A stretch of DNA of 64,000 bases from Brevibacillus sp042683565 (GCF_042683565.1 NZ_JBHUJW010000006.1:1-64000); one strand, 5' to 3'. Positions 1 through 8,512 are shown, counted from the stretch's first letter. The notes: generated from the letters alone by a model not told the origin. Program-made: numbers and translations.

Positions 1-488
1 TTCACGTGATCCAGCTTTTCTCGAAAGCGTTGGAAGCTACCCGAAAACGCACTCATGCTCGTGGAACACATCGTCGGGGCAGACATGAACAACGCCTGCT
101 CCATACGATCCCTGACAAGTTGAAGCCCGAAGAGCTTCAGGAACTGAAGAATTGGTTAGCAGAAGATCCACATCTCAAACGACTCTACTTTGCTCTTCAA
201 GACATCAGAGCCGTGTATGCCGTTCAAACCCAAGAGGCAGGCGAGGAAGCACTTCAGAAATGGATGGACGACCATCTCTATTCTCCGACTCCTGCGGTTC
301 GTTCCATTGCCAAAACGATTGTCCAGTGGAGAGAGCCCATTCAGAATTATTTTTCCTTTCGGGTAACGAATGCCAAGATTGAAGGGACACACAACAAAGT
401 GAAGGTGATCAAACGAAGAGCCTACGGCTACCGCAATCTAGAGAGATTCAAGATTCGCATTAGACTGGAGTGTAAACCGGCTACATAA
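1..488 (+). pseudogene. ISL3-family transposase, C-terminal part (cut by window edge)
   Basis: The reading frame is open at the left edge, so only about the last 160 residues are seen. The end of the protein carries the pattern EGTHNKVKVIKRRAYGYRN, which matches the conserved C-terminal block of ISL3-type DDE transposases (the catalytic Glu lies in the EG motif). The frame stops at 486-488. About 50 bases downstream the sequence around 520-541 could be the element's terminal inverted repeat, but no partner is visible in this window. The part present shows no frameshift, so the gene could be intact upstream; it is listed as partial for that reason. Confidence 0.8.
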
Positions 489-584
489 CTACGAAAAACT
501 GCGATAGAGGGAGATCAAGCACGTTTTACGGTGAAGAGCTTTTTCTTGTAAAATTCGGCTGCGCCAAGCCGCTGCCCAAAATGA

Positions 585-623
585 AAAACGCTGCCGGCAC
601 AGTTTCCCGTGCCAGCAGCGTTT
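585..623 (-). terminator. Rho-independent terminator of glnS
   Basis: An inverted repeat (586-600 with 609-623) forms a near-perfect 15-bp stem. On the minus strand it is followed by a T-rich run, just downstream of the glnS stop codon. Confidence 0.85.
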
Positions 624-631
624 GGCGCTTC

Positions 632-2299
632 TTATCCTTTTGGCAGTTCAAACGAGCTCTTCAGCGACACGATGCGGTTGAAGACGAGCTTGTCAGCCGT
701 CGTATGCTTCGGATCGACGTTGAAGTACCCGTGGCGGAAGAACTGGAATTTGTCATGCGGCTTGGCTTCTTTCATATTTGGCTCTACGAAGCCATTCAGG
801 ATTTCGAGGGAGTTCGGATTGATGTTTTCCAGGAACGTTCCCTCGCTGTCTTCCTCGTCGAGAATGAGCGGCTCGTACAGGCGGAATTCGGCAGGAACCG
901 CCTGGGTGGCCTCTACCCAATGGATCGTCCCTTTTACCTTCCGTCCGGTAAATCCGCTGCCGCTCTTGGTCTCGGGATCGTACGTGCAGTGCAGCTCGAT
1001 CACATTGCCGTCCGCATCCTTGATAACGTCGTTGCATTTGATGAAATAGGCGTGCTTCAGGCGCACTTCGTTCCCCGGGAAGAGGCGGAAGTATTTGCTC
1101 GGCGGGTTTTCCATGAAGTCGTCCCGTTCGATGTAAATCTCGCGGGAAAACGGAATTTGCCGGTTGCCCATTTCTTCGTTTTCCGGATTGATCTCCGCTT
1201 CCAGCATCTCGACCTGGCCTTCCGGATAGTTGGTGATGACCACCTTCAGCGGATTTAAGATCGCCATGGTGCGCGGTGCCTTGAGCTTCAGGTCTTCGCG
1301 GATGAAGTGCTCCAGCATTTTCTCGTCGACCGTGCTGTTGCTGCGAGCCACCCCGATCTCCCTGGCGAAGTTGCGGATCGCTTCAGGCGTATAGCCGCGA
1401 CGGCGGAATCCGGCGATGGTTGGCATGCGCGGATCGTCCCAGCCATCTACGATGTTCTCATCTACGAGCTGTTTCAGCTTCCGCTTGCTCATGACGGTGT
1501 TGGTCAAATTCAGGCGGGCGAACTCGTACTGGCGCGGCACATGCTCCATCTCGCACTCGGCGACGACCCAGTCGTACAGCGGGCGATGATCCTCGAACTC
1601 CAGCGAACAGAGCGAGTGGGTCACGCCCTCGATGGCATCCTCCAGCGGATGGGCGAAGTCGTACATCGGATAGATGCACCACTTGTCCCCCGTGTTGTGG
1701 TGCGTCGCATGGGAAATGCGATACAGAACCGGGTCGCGCATGTTGATGTTCGGGGAAGCCATGTCGATTTTGGCGCGCAGCACTTTTTCTCCGTCCTTGA
1801 ATTCGCCGTTGCGCATCCGTTCAAACAAATCGAGGTTTTCTTCCACCGAGCGGTTGCGGAACGGGCTCTCTACGCCAGGCTCCGTCAACGTGCCGCGGTA
1901 TTTGCGCATGTCTTCGGCAGACAGATCGTCCACGTACGCTTTTCCTTTTTTGATGAGGACCACCGCGCGATTGTACATCTCCTCAAAATAGTCAGAAGCA
2001 AAGAACAGCCCGTCCCATTCAAAGCCGAGCCACTTCACGTCTTCTTTGATTGCGTTGACATACTCTGTGTCTTCCTTGAGCGGATTCGTATCGTCAAAGC
2101 GCAGGTGGGCTTTCCCGGAAAACTCGCGCGCCAGTTCAAAGTTCAGGCAAATCGCCTTTGCATGTCCAATATGAAGATACCCGTTCGGTTCCGGGGGAAA
2201 ACGGGTAATGACTTCTTTTACTTTGCCTTCTTGCAAATCTTCGATCACAATATTGCGGATAAAATTGGATGACGCCACTTTATTTTCCAACGAAATCAA
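632..2299 (-). CDS. glnS: Glutaminyl-tRNA synthetase
   Basis: Class I aminoacyl-tRNA synthetase that charges tRNA-Gln directly with glutamine. The class I signature PEPNGYLHIGHAK is at residues 36-48 (HIGH at 43-46) and the KMSKS-type loop is VMSKR at about 269-273. At 555 residues the length matches the bacterial enzyme, and the C-terminal half has the all-beta anticodon-binding region expected of GlnRS rather than the helical domain of bacterial GluRS. The start is a TTG at 2299 preceded by AAAGGTGA; a second TTG at 2290, with AAAGG upstream, is also possible. Many Firmicutes lack GlnRS and make Gln-tRNA through GatCAB, so its presence suggests an acquired direct route. It lies downstream of the SET-domain gene with a terminator between them. 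Confidence 0.96.
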   Translation of the reverse strand: MISLENKVASSNFIRNIVIEDLQEGKVKEVITRFPPEPNGYLHIGHAKAICLNFELAREFSGKAHLRFDDTNPLKEDTEYVNAIKEDVKWLGFEWDGLFFASDYFEEMYNRAVVLIKKGKAYVDDLSAEDMRKYRGTLTEPGVESPFRNRSVEENLDLFERMRNGEFKDGEKVLRAKIDMASPNINMRDPVLYRISHATHHNTGDKWCIYPMYDFAHPLEDAIEGVTHSLCSLEFEDHRPLYDWVVAECEMEHVPRQYEFARLNLTNTVMSKRKLKQLVDENIVDGWDDPRMPTIAGFRRRGYTPEAIRNFAREIGVARSNSTVDEKMLEHFIREDLKLKAPRTMAILNPLKVVITNYPEGQVEMLEAEINPENEEMGNRQIPFSREIYIERDDFMENPPSKYFRLFPGNEVRLKHAYFIKCNDVIKDADGNVIELHCTYDPETKSGSGFTGRKVKGTIHWVEATQAVPAEFRLYEPLILDEEDSEGTFLENINPNSLEILNGFVEPNMKEAKPHDKFQFFRHGYFNVDPKHTTADKLVFNRIVSLKSSFELPKG

Positions 2300-2356
2300 C
2301 CTTTCACTTCACCTTTACATTCCATAATACTGATTCTCCTGACATAGTTCAACAAA

Positions 2357-2379
2357 ATCGGGCCGTAGGCCGGCCCGAT
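2357..2379 (-). terminator. Terminator between the SET-domain gene and glnS
   Basis: ATCGGGCC and GGCCCGAT form a GC-rich stem with a short loop, followed on the minus strand by TTTTGTT. It separates the SET-domain gene from glnS. Confidence 0.75.
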
Positions 2380-2395
2380 GAAGTCTCCCTTCCTG

Positions 2396-2995
2396 TCATT
2401 TTTTCGACGGGGGCTTATAGTAAAGCTGGATCACGGAGTCGAGAGGCATGCGATGCTCCATGATGGCGTTCAGCTTTTCCCTGTGCTCGGGACGGATGAG
2501 ATGCTTCAGCGGCTGCTTGACATGGTTAAAATGCTCGAACGCCCCTGCCGCGATTTCGTCCCACTGCCGATAGTAACGCAGCAAATCATCCGGCATCACC
2601 CGCGAACGGTCGGTACCGGCTTCCGGGAAACAGTCAAAGGGTTCATCCAGGTTCAACGTTCCGTAATCGTCCGTCAGCTCCTCGCCGGGATGAATATCTC
2701 GCGCTGCCAGCTCCAGGTCGTACATCGTCGCTACGCATGTCGCATGAAAGCTGTGGTTCACATACCGCGCCTTATCCCAGCAGAGAATGTACTGGCCAAA
2801 CTGGTTTCTAAACGAATACTTTTGCACTTCCTGCTTTCGTAATGGGTCCAGTTTTTCCACAAATGACGGTTCCAATACCTGATCCAGGTCATCCAGTACC
2901 CAAACGATTGTGCCTTTGGGGATAAACTTGGTGGCAAACACACCGTACCCGATCTGATCGTTGATATAGCGCAATTCGGTATCGGGATGCATCAT
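2396..2995 (-). CDS. SET-domain protein (putative lysine methyltransferase-type)
   Basis: A 199-residue protein with the core SET motifs: an N-terminal GYGVFA (residues 16-21), RYVNHSFHAT around 78-86 (the NHS motif), and GEELTDDYG at 104-112. These form the SAM- and lysine-binding pseudoknot in SET enzymes. The region after the SET core is helical in character and lacks the Cys-rich post-SET zinc cluster. Bacterial SET proteins are often annotated only by domain, and the substrate here is unknown. The start (ATGATG at 2995/2992) follows a GGAGTG. It is probably transcribed alone, given the terminator after it. Confidence 0.85.
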   Translation of the reverse strand: MMHPDTELRYINDQIGYGVFATKFIPKGTIVWVLDDLDQVLEPSFVEKLDPLRKQEVQKYSFRNQFGQYILCWDKARYVNHSFHATCVATMYDLELAARDIHPGEELTDDYGTLNLDEPFDCFPEAGTDRSRVMPDDLLRYYRQWDEIAAGAFEHFNHVKQPLKHLIRPEHREKLNAIMEHRMPLDSVIQLYYKPPSKK

Positions 2996-3091
2996 GGCCC
3001 TGTGTCACTCCTTGGCGAAGCTGCCTTTTTCCTATCATAAGCAGCGCGGCGGCAGGAGGTGTGCGAATGACTCAAAAATCCGAGGAAAATA

Positions 3092-3125
3092 CCTCCAATT
3101 GTTAGGTGTGTCTAACAATTGGAGG
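3092..3125. repeat. Perfect 14-bp inverted repeat
   Basis: CCTCCAATTGTTAG at 3092-3105 is perfectly inverted at 3112-3125 with a 6-base loop. No clear U-tract follows on either strand, so it is at best a weak terminator. CAATTGGAGG, part of this repeat, also forms the ribosome binding site of the small gene at 3198-3449. Confidence 0.7.
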
Positions 3126-3197
3126 GCCCTTCACTTAACAGGCAAGTGGAGCTTTTTTATAATTTGTAATAACATGCCAAACAAAATGTTGTTCCAC

Positions 3198-3449
3198 CTA
3201 TTTTTTAAGAGTGAGAAATATTCCGACGACTAATAATATAGATCCGATTAATTGGTATTGCTTAATAAAGGCTTCTAATAAAATATTAAATGTACTAGGG
3301 GAAGAACTAACGTTAGTTTGTGAATCTGATAAATAAAACATGAATTCCATATAGCCATGTTGTGAACTATTAACTAGTATGTAATAACCTACACATGCTA
3401 AAATAACAGATGCTAACCTAAGCAAAATAGCAATATGTTTGTTTGACAT
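3198..3449 (-). CDS. Small hypothetical membrane protein
   Basis: An 83-residue protein with two predicted membrane segments (roughly residues 7-24 and 63-80) joined by a polar, Ser/Asn/Thr-rich loop, ending in a basic LKK. The start is chosen at ATG 3449 because GGAGG sits 8 bases upstream. I do not recognise the family. The gene and its flanks (about 3150-3600) are clearly more AT-rich than the surrounding DNA and lie next to an IS3-type remnant, which suggests acquisition by transfer. It could be an orphan small protein. Confidence 0.6.
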   Translation of the reverse strand: MSNKHIAILLRLASVILACVGYYILVNSSQHGYMEFMFYLSDSQTNVSSSPSTFNILLEAFIKQYQLIGSILLVVGIFLTLKK

Positions 3450-3600
3450 ATAAATTACCTCCAATTGATTTATCACGAGAGCTAAATTCCCACCACTCCC
3501 TAAAATTGTTTTCTCTGTATTAATTATACAATTTTCCTCGAAAATAAATAGTATTCAACTACCACTATTCTCTACACTGGGAAAATAGCCCCTTATGATG

Positions 3601-3843
3601 TGCGGTCAAGACCCCATTTTGTAGACACGTTGATCCAGCAATCCAAACTTTCCAAGTTGCTTGTATGTCCGCATCCACTTCTTTACACGATCTTTATCTT
3701 GGATGTGGAAATGCTCGGTGATTTGACGGTATGTCCATTTTTCCTCAATATGTCCTTTGATTGCCATGAAAAATGCACCCCCTAAAGTTACATCGGATTT
3801 CCCTGGGGGTTTTTCCAATGTCTACTTTAAAGGGTGCACTTCA
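3601..3843. mobile_element. Internally deleted IS3-family element (MITE-like remnant)
   Basis: On the minus strand the segment begins TGAAGTGCACCCTTTAAAGT, an IS3-type left end. The opposite edge (plus strand from 3601) begins TGCGGTCAAGACCCCATTTT and shares the inner GTAGACA with the first end, so both terminal inverted repeats appear to survive. Between them only the start of orfA remains, which implies an internal deletion of about 1 kb. No target-site duplication could be identified with confidence. Confidence 0.6.
3606..3818 (-). pseudogene. IS3-family orfA remnant (N-terminal HTH only)
   Basis: Seventy residues containing KWTYRQITEHFHIQDKDRVK, the helix-turn-helix of IS3/IS150-type OrfA proteins. 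After LLDQR the sequence changes to VYKMGS and stops inside what looks like the opposite terminal repeat, so the rest of orfA and all of orfB are missing. It could not make an active transposase by itself; it might be mobilised in trans. Confidence 0.65.
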
Positions 3844-3881
3844 CATTCGCTCCGGCGGCCTTTTGCCGTCCCCTGTCCTGT

Positions 3882-4601
3882 TTATGCCAGTGCCAGCATC
3901 CGATCCGGGTGGTTCGTGCAAATCTGCACGTCCGGGTGCCACGCCATGACTGTGCGAATGTGCTCGGGATCATCCAGCGTCCACGCGATCACCTGGCAGC
4001 CGCGCTCGATCGCCTCGACCGCCAGCTCGCGGGTCAAATACGGATAACCCATGGACAAAACGCTCGCTCCTGCCTCCTGCAGCTGCTCCATCATCAGCAC
4101 GGGGCGCCCGTACACAATCAGGCCGGTCGTGACGTCCGCATCCAGCTTCCGCACCTGACGGATCAGGTCATGGTCAAACGACGTGATGTACACCTGTCTC
4201 TTCATGTCATGCCGCTCGATTAGCTTTAGCACTTTTTCCGCGATGCCCGGGTACATGTCGCTCGTCGCCTTCAGCTCGATGTTCAGCGTGCAGCGGCCTT
4301 TTACGGCTTGCAGTGCCTCGTCCAGCGTCGGGATGCGCTCTCCTGCGAACTTCTCGTCCAGCCAGCTGCCTGCGTCCAGCTCGCGCAGCTCTTGCAGCGT
4401 GTGGTCTTTGACGAGCCCCTTGCCGTTCGACGTGCGCTCGAGCGTAAAGTCGTGAATCAGTACAGGAACGCCGTCGCGGGACAGCTGCACATCTATCTCC
4501 ATCGCCCGGATCGCCGGCTCTTCCAGGGCAAGCCGGATCGCCGCCAGCGTATTTTCCGGCGCCTTGCCCGACCAGCCGCGATGTGCCATGCAAATGTTCA
4601 T
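3882..4601 (-). CDS. Glycerophosphodiester phosphodiesterase
   Basis: Hydrolyses glycerophosphodiesters to an alcohol and glycerol 3-phosphate. The 239-residue protein begins with the family signature AHRGWSGKAPENTLAA (residues 5-20), followed by EIDVQLSRDGVPVLIHDFTLERTSNG-type metal and catalytic residues (Glu/Asp of EIDVQ and the second His of IHD). ELKA around residue 110 provides another metal ligand. The start at ATG 4601 is supported by GGGAGGG upstream; an in-frame extension upstream has no family similarity. No signal peptide is seen, so the enzyme is probably cytoplasmic and of the UgpQ type rather than secreted. It appears monocistronic. Confidence 0.93.
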   Translation of the reverse strand: MNICMAHRGWSGKAPENTLAAIRLALEEPAIRAMEIDVQLSRDGVPVLIHDFTLERTSNGKGLVKDHTLQELRELDAGSWLDEKFAGERIPTLDEALQAVKGRCTLNIELKATSDMYPGIAEKVLKLIERHDMKRQVYITSFDHDLIRQVRKLDADVTTGLIVYGRPVLMMEQLQEAGASVLSMGYPYLTRELAVEAIERGCQVIAWTLDDPEHIRTVMAWHPDVQICTNHPDRMLALA

Positions 4602-4733
4602 GTCCGTTCCCTCCCTATCTATCCTTATGCGACGACTTGAAGTCCTTGCCCATCTTTTCAATGTCTTGCGAGAAATTCCTTTTGTGCGTGACAAAAAGAC
4701 AGGAGGGGACTTTCACAGACGCCGACATGGAAA

Positions 4734-4774
4734 AAGCCGCCCCTCCCGCAGCATTTTGGCAGGAGGGGCAGCTT
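4734..4774 (-). terminator. Terminator after the nucleoside phosphorylase gene
   Basis: AAGC(C)GCCCCTCC pairs with GGAGGGGC(A)GCTT (4739-4746 with 4762-4769 as core). It is followed on the minus strand by TTTTT, about 50 bases past the phosphorylase stop. Confidence 0.85.
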
Positions 4775-4825
4775 CATTCGGACAGACCAGTCTGTCCAAA
4801 ATTTCTTTTATTCATGTATAGCCGC

Positions 4826-5545
4826 TTATACCCGAATGACCGCATCGAGCGCGATCAGGGCTTCGGCCTCGACGGCTTTGGCCAGCGTTTCTGTGTGGGG
4901 GTTGTAGTCTTGCAGCAGGTCTGCGTCTGCGAAGCCGTCAATCGCCAAGATGGCACCTGCTTTTATTCCCCGCAGGGCGGCGATCACGAACAGGGCGGAG
5001 TTTTCCATCTCTACTGCCAGCACACCTGCCTTTTGGTAGAGCTTGTGCGGAAAATCCAGCACGCCGTTGTAGAACACATCCAGCGTCAGTGTGATGCCCT
5101 CTGCGATGTGCAAGCCGGACTGGCTGGACCTGGCCGCTTGCGCCAGCGCCTCGACGACCCGGCGATCAGCCACGGCCGGAAAGCCCGGCGGCACGATCTG
5201 GCTGGTCAAGCCGTCTTGGCGGACAGCGGCGGTGCTGATGACGAGGCTGCCCGGCTGTATTTCCTGCTGGTACGACCCGGCGGTTCCGACGCGGATGATG
5301 ACCTTCGCGCCGCCCTTGGCCAGCTCCTCGAAGCAGACCGCCGCGCCCGGCGAGCCTACACCGTGACTGACGACGCCCACCGGCACGCCCTTCCATTCTC
5401 CCGCGTAACTGTGATATTCCCGGTTTTCCCCCAGCGGACGATGATGATCCAGCCTGGAGGCAATCAGCGCGGCACGCTTCGGGTCTCCGCATACGATGAC
5501 GCGCTCGGGCAGCAGCGCGGGGTCGATCTTCAAATTGGTCAGCAC
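4826..5545 (-). CDS. Nucleoside phosphorylase (uridine/purine PNP-I family)
   Basis: A 239-residue protein of the trimeric/hexameric nucleoside phosphorylase family, which cleaves nucleosides with phosphate to give base plus ribose 1-phosphate. Family features visible are VIVCGDPKRAALIA near the N-terminus (phosphate-binding GDP), SHGVGSPGAAVCFEELAKGG, IRVGTAGSYQ and the C-terminal AVEMENSALFVIAAL, whose MEN motif contacts the ribose. The length fits uridine phosphorylase or DeoD-type enzymes; sequence alone does not separate uridine from purine preference. The start is GTG at 5545 after AAGGAG. It lies 29 bases downstream of a chemotaxis receptor on the same strand and may be co-transcribed with it. 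Confidence 0.88.
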   Translation of the reverse strand: MLTNLKIDPALLPERVIVCGDPKRAALIASRLDHHRPLGENREYHSYAGEWKGVPVGVVSHGVGSPGAAVCFEELAKGGAKVIIRVGTAGSYQQEIQPGSLVISTAAVRQDGLTSQIVPPGFPAVADRRVVEALAQAARSSQSGLHIAEGITLTLDVFYNGVLDFPHKLYQKAGVLAVEMENSALFVIAALRGIKAGAILAIDGFADADLLQDYNPHTETLAKAVEAEALIALDAVIRV

Positions 5546-5574
5546 CTCAATCAGACTCCTTCGATTCTAACTGC

Positions 5575-7050
5575 TTACTTCTTCTGGAACGACTGCTGCA
5601 AGCGGCGGGACAGCGTAGTCAGCTCGCCCAACTCCTCCGTGATCTCCCGCACTTTTTGGTGTTGATTTTCTGCCGTGGCGAACAATTCTTCCAGATTCGC
5701 CAGCGACTCCTCCGTGACGGCAGTAATGGTCGACATCTCGCCCGCCACTTCCCCGGAGCGCAGCTTGACGCGGTCCATGCTGGAGCGTACATGCTCGGCT
5801 GCCGCCAGGAACGTGACCATCCCTGCGCGCACGGCTTCGATCGAGGCAACTGTTTTGACCGCCAGCTCCTGACCTTTGGCGACAGATTCCTCGCCCGTGC
5901 TGATGTGTTGAACCGCATTTTCGCTTTCCTGGTGCAAAGACTTCAAGATTTCCGTAATTTCCTGGGTCGCAGTGGCACTCTGCTCGGCCAGCTTGCGCAC
6001 TTCATCCGCTACGACGGCAAAGCCCCGTCCGTGCTCGCCGGCCCGCGCCGACTCGATCGCTGCGTTCAACGCCAGCAGGTTGGTCTGTGTGGCAATCTGA
6101 TTGATGGCCCCCACAATTTCCTCGACGCGGTTCGCCTGGCGATTGAGCTGGTGAATGGTCGAAGCTGCAATCGTGACAGCGGAAACGATCTGCTCCATCT
6201 GCCCCGACAGCTCCTGCATCATCACGATGCTCTCCTCCAGGCGCTGATTGCTCTGCTCGGACTCGCTCTTCATCGTATTCGTCTGCGACGTGACTGCGAC
6301 GATCTCCTGGTCGATCGACTGCACTTCCTCCTCGATCTTCACCGTCGAGTTCGCCTGCGATTCCATCCCGGTCGCCACTTCCTTGAAGGCGATCATCATG
6401 TCATCGGTGTTGCGCTTGGTGCCTTCCGCATGTTCATGCACATGCTCGGTCGTGCGGTCCAGCTGCTCTGTAATCATCTGGATGTGCTCCAGCATTTCCG
6501 CCAGACGCTGCTCCTTCTCCTCGGCTTCCCGCCGCGCCGCATTCACTTTGTTCAACGAGGCTTGTCCGGCCTGACAAAGGTACGTCACTGCAGCGAGCAT
6601 CATCAGAATCGCCACGATGCGCACGGCGAGATTGATCTCGGTGTAATCTCCCGTAAAAATCTGATAAGTGCCTGTGTAAAAGCCGATCAGCGTCGCAAGG
6701 ATCTGGGCGACCCCCGCAAATACGACCAACTTCCAGTCCAGATAGGCCGCCAAAAAACCCATGACGATAAACGCGAGAAAAGCGACTTCCTGCTCCGAAC
6801 TGAAATGATCGAAGGAAATAGCGTAGAACATAAGTCCGATGGCAACAAGATAGCGAATCACGATACTGTCTTTGCGAATGAAATAGTATGCCGATACAAC
6901 CAACGTCACCAGAAGGCCAAACGAAATGATCTTCCAGAAATTCACATTTTCCTGGTATGCGATCAGCCCAGCCATCCACAAATGATTCCAAAGAACAAAA
7001 ATCATGAATCCTTCCTTGTTGGTCAAGGTGTTTCGCACCAACTGAATCAT
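5575..7050 (-). CDS. Methyl-accepting chemotaxis protein, integral-membrane sensor, no HAMP
   Basis: A 491-residue receptor. The first about 165 residues hold about six hydrophobic segments with short loops and no large extracytoplasmic domain, so the signal is probably sensed within or near the membrane. A long cytoplasmic coiled coil then contains the signalling hairpin IATQTNLLALNAAIESARAG followed by HGRGFAVVADEVRKLAEQS. No HAMP domain is apparent between membrane part and coiled coil. The start ATG 7050 has a strong AGGAGGGGG. The gene precedes the nucleoside phosphorylase at 29-base spacing, which might hint at a nucleoside-related stimulus, but that is speculation. Confidence 0.93.
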   Translation of the reverse strand: MIQLVRNTLTNKEGFMIFVLWNHLWMAGLIAYQENVNFWKIISFGLLVTLVVSAYYFIRKDSIVIRYLVAIGLMFYAISFDHFSSEQEVAFLAFIVMGFLAAYLDWKLVVFAGVAQILATLIGFYTGTYQIFTGDYTEINLAVRIVAILMMLAAVTYLCQAGQASLNKVNAARREAEEKEQRLAEMLEHIQMITEQLDRTTEHVHEHAEGTKRNTDDMMIAFKEVATGMESQANSTVKIEEEVQSIDQEIVAVTSQTNTMKSESEQSNQRLEESIVMMQELSGQMEQIVSAVTIAASTIHQLNRQANRVEEIVGAINQIATQTNLLALNAAIESARAGEHGRGFAVVADEVRKLAEQSATATQEITEILKSLHQESENAVQHISTGEESVAKGQELAVKTVASIEAVRAGMVTFLAAAEHVRSSMDRVKLRSGEVAGEMSTITAVTEESLANLEELFATAENQHQKVREITEELGELTTLSRRLQQSFQKK

Positions 7051-7222
7051 TTTGCCCCCTCCTTATCTTGTCTATTTTCTATATCGGATTCTTCTCCCAT
7101 TATAGTTGGAGAAATGTCCCTGTACACGTGAAAAAACTGCAAAAATACAGAAACCGATTCGCCCACCTCCGAATAAGCTGACATGACAGATTCCTATTTC
7201 AGAGAAGAAAGGACTAACACAA

Positions 7223-7840
7223 GTGGAATTGAACCGATTGCCCGTCACCGTATTGACGCGTACGATTACCCGGCCGAATACGACCATCTATTACCCGCAG
7301 TTGTCGGGACTCGCCAATCGCCAGGCCGAACAGCAAATCAACCGGTCCTTGCTGCAGACCGTTCAGGGACTGATCCATGAGCAGCAGCGCGTGCAGACAG
7401 AAGGAAATACCCAGATGCAGGGCAGCTACGAGATCAAAAACAACCAGCGCGGCATTTTCAGCGCCACCATGAACAACTACGCCTACACCCCGCACATGGC
7501 TCACGGGATGACTTTCCTTGGATCTGTCTCCGCTGATGTGGATACGGGAAAGCTGTTTGCTCTCAGAGACCTGTTCAAACCGGGCAGCGATTACATCACC
7601 GTCCTGTCTGACAACATCAAAAGGCAAATCAAGCAGCGAAACATTCCGACCTTAGGCGACTTTACGACGATCAAGCCCGACCAGGATTTTTATCTCGCCG
7701 ACAAGACATTGGTCATTTACTTTCAGCTCTATGAAATCACGCCGTACTACGTCGGCTTCCCCATGTTTCCCATTTCCGTCTACGACCTGGAGCCGATCAT
7801 CAACGAGGCAGGTCCACTCAGCATTTTGGCGGCTGACTGA
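7223..7840 (+). CDS. DUF3298/DUF4163-type (RsiV C-terminal-like) protein
   Basis: A 205-residue protein. An N-terminal part resembling DUF4163 (YYPQLSGLANRQAEQQIN) is followed by a DUF3298-like C-terminal part (FLGSVSADVDTGKLFALRDLF, then FYLADKTLVIYFQLYEI). These domains occur in the extracellular portion of the anti-sigma factor RsiV and in free-standing proteins. No signal peptide or membrane segment is visible here, so it would be cytoplasmic unless exported another way. The start is GTG 7223 behind AGAAAGGA. No sigma factor gene is adjacent, so an anti-sigma role is not supported. Confidence 0.75.
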   Translation: MELNRLPVTVLTRTITRPNTTIYYPQLSGLANRQAEQQINRSLLQTVQGLIHEQQRVQTEGNTQMQGSYEIKNNQRGIFSATMNNYAYTPHMAHGMTFLGSVSADVDTGKLFALRDLFKPGSDYITVLSDNIKRQIKQRNIPTLGDFTTIKPDQDFYLADKTLVIYFQLYEITPYYVGFPMFPISVYDLEPIINEAGPLSILAAD

Positions 7841-7888
7841 CTGCCAAGGCCGCTTCCGTTTTGCGGCAAAGACAAACTAACGACAAAG

Positions 7889-7926
7889 AAAAAGCTGATG
7901 CGCTCATCGATCGGCACCAGCTTTTC
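7889..7926 (+). terminator. Terminator after the DUF3298-type gene
   Basis: AAAAGCTG and CAGCTTTT flank a hairpin followed by CCTTT, about 50 bases after the stop codon. Confidence 0.7.
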
Positions 7927-8072
7927 CTTTGCCGGGTCGGTACGTTGTTTTTGAACAGCCAGATAAGCATTTACTTATACAATCGAAGCTGTTAGTATGT
8001 TTTTTGTACATATTTACGCAAGCAAGAATGTGTGTGGCATATCGGACCCGCTTTTTCGGAGGAAGGATACTC

Positions 8073-8486
8073 ATGCAATATTACGGACATAAAGTCAGTC
8101 AAACTGCCAGATTTTTCAGCAAAAAGCTGAACGGCGTGCTCTCGCCCATGGGCTTGTACAGCTCGCAATGGGCCATCCTCATGTGCCTGTACTGCCGCAA
8201 CACGTTGACACAGGTTCAAATCAGCAACTACCTTCACGTGGAGGCGCCGACGATTACCCGGACGCTGACCCGTCTGGAAGAACTGGGCTGGGTCATCCGC
8301 GCAGAAGGCGAGGACAAACGGGAGCGCTACGTGTCGCTCTCGCCGCAAGCGCTGGAAAAATTCCCGGAATGGCTACAGGCCGCCGTCCAGCTCGAACAAG
8401 CCGCCCTGCGCGACATATCCGAGGACGAATTGGCGACCTTTAACCGCGTCCTGAAGAAAATGAACGAAAATTTGACCAGCATCTGA
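8073..8486 (+). CDS. MarR-family transcriptional regulator
   Basis: A 137-residue winged-helix regulator. The DNA-binding region runs from about residue 30 to 95, with the recognition segment VEAPTITRTLTRLEELGWV and the wing RAEGEDKRERYVSLS, a typical MarR DxRxxxxxLT-like arrangement. The start at ATG 8073 is set by GGAGGAAGG eight bases upstream; the frame stays open further upstream but that part has no similarity. It stands alone between convergent and parallel neighbours, so its target is not evident. A terminator follows at about 8513-8567. Confidence 0.9.
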   Translation: MQYYGHKVSQTARFFSKKLNGVLSPMGLYSSQWAILMCLYCRNTLTQVQISNYLHVEAPTITRTLTRLEELGWVIRAEGEDKRERYVSLSPQALEKFPEWLQAAVQLEQAALRDISEDELATFNRVLKKMNENLTSI

Positions 8487-8512
8487 CCCAACCCGCTCTT
8501 TCCGCAAGAAAT

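Noticed and set aside
7223..7840. Anti-sigma factor RsiV
   Set aside because: The C-terminal domain is similar, but there is no membrane segment, no anti-sigma N-terminus and no sigma factor gene nearby.
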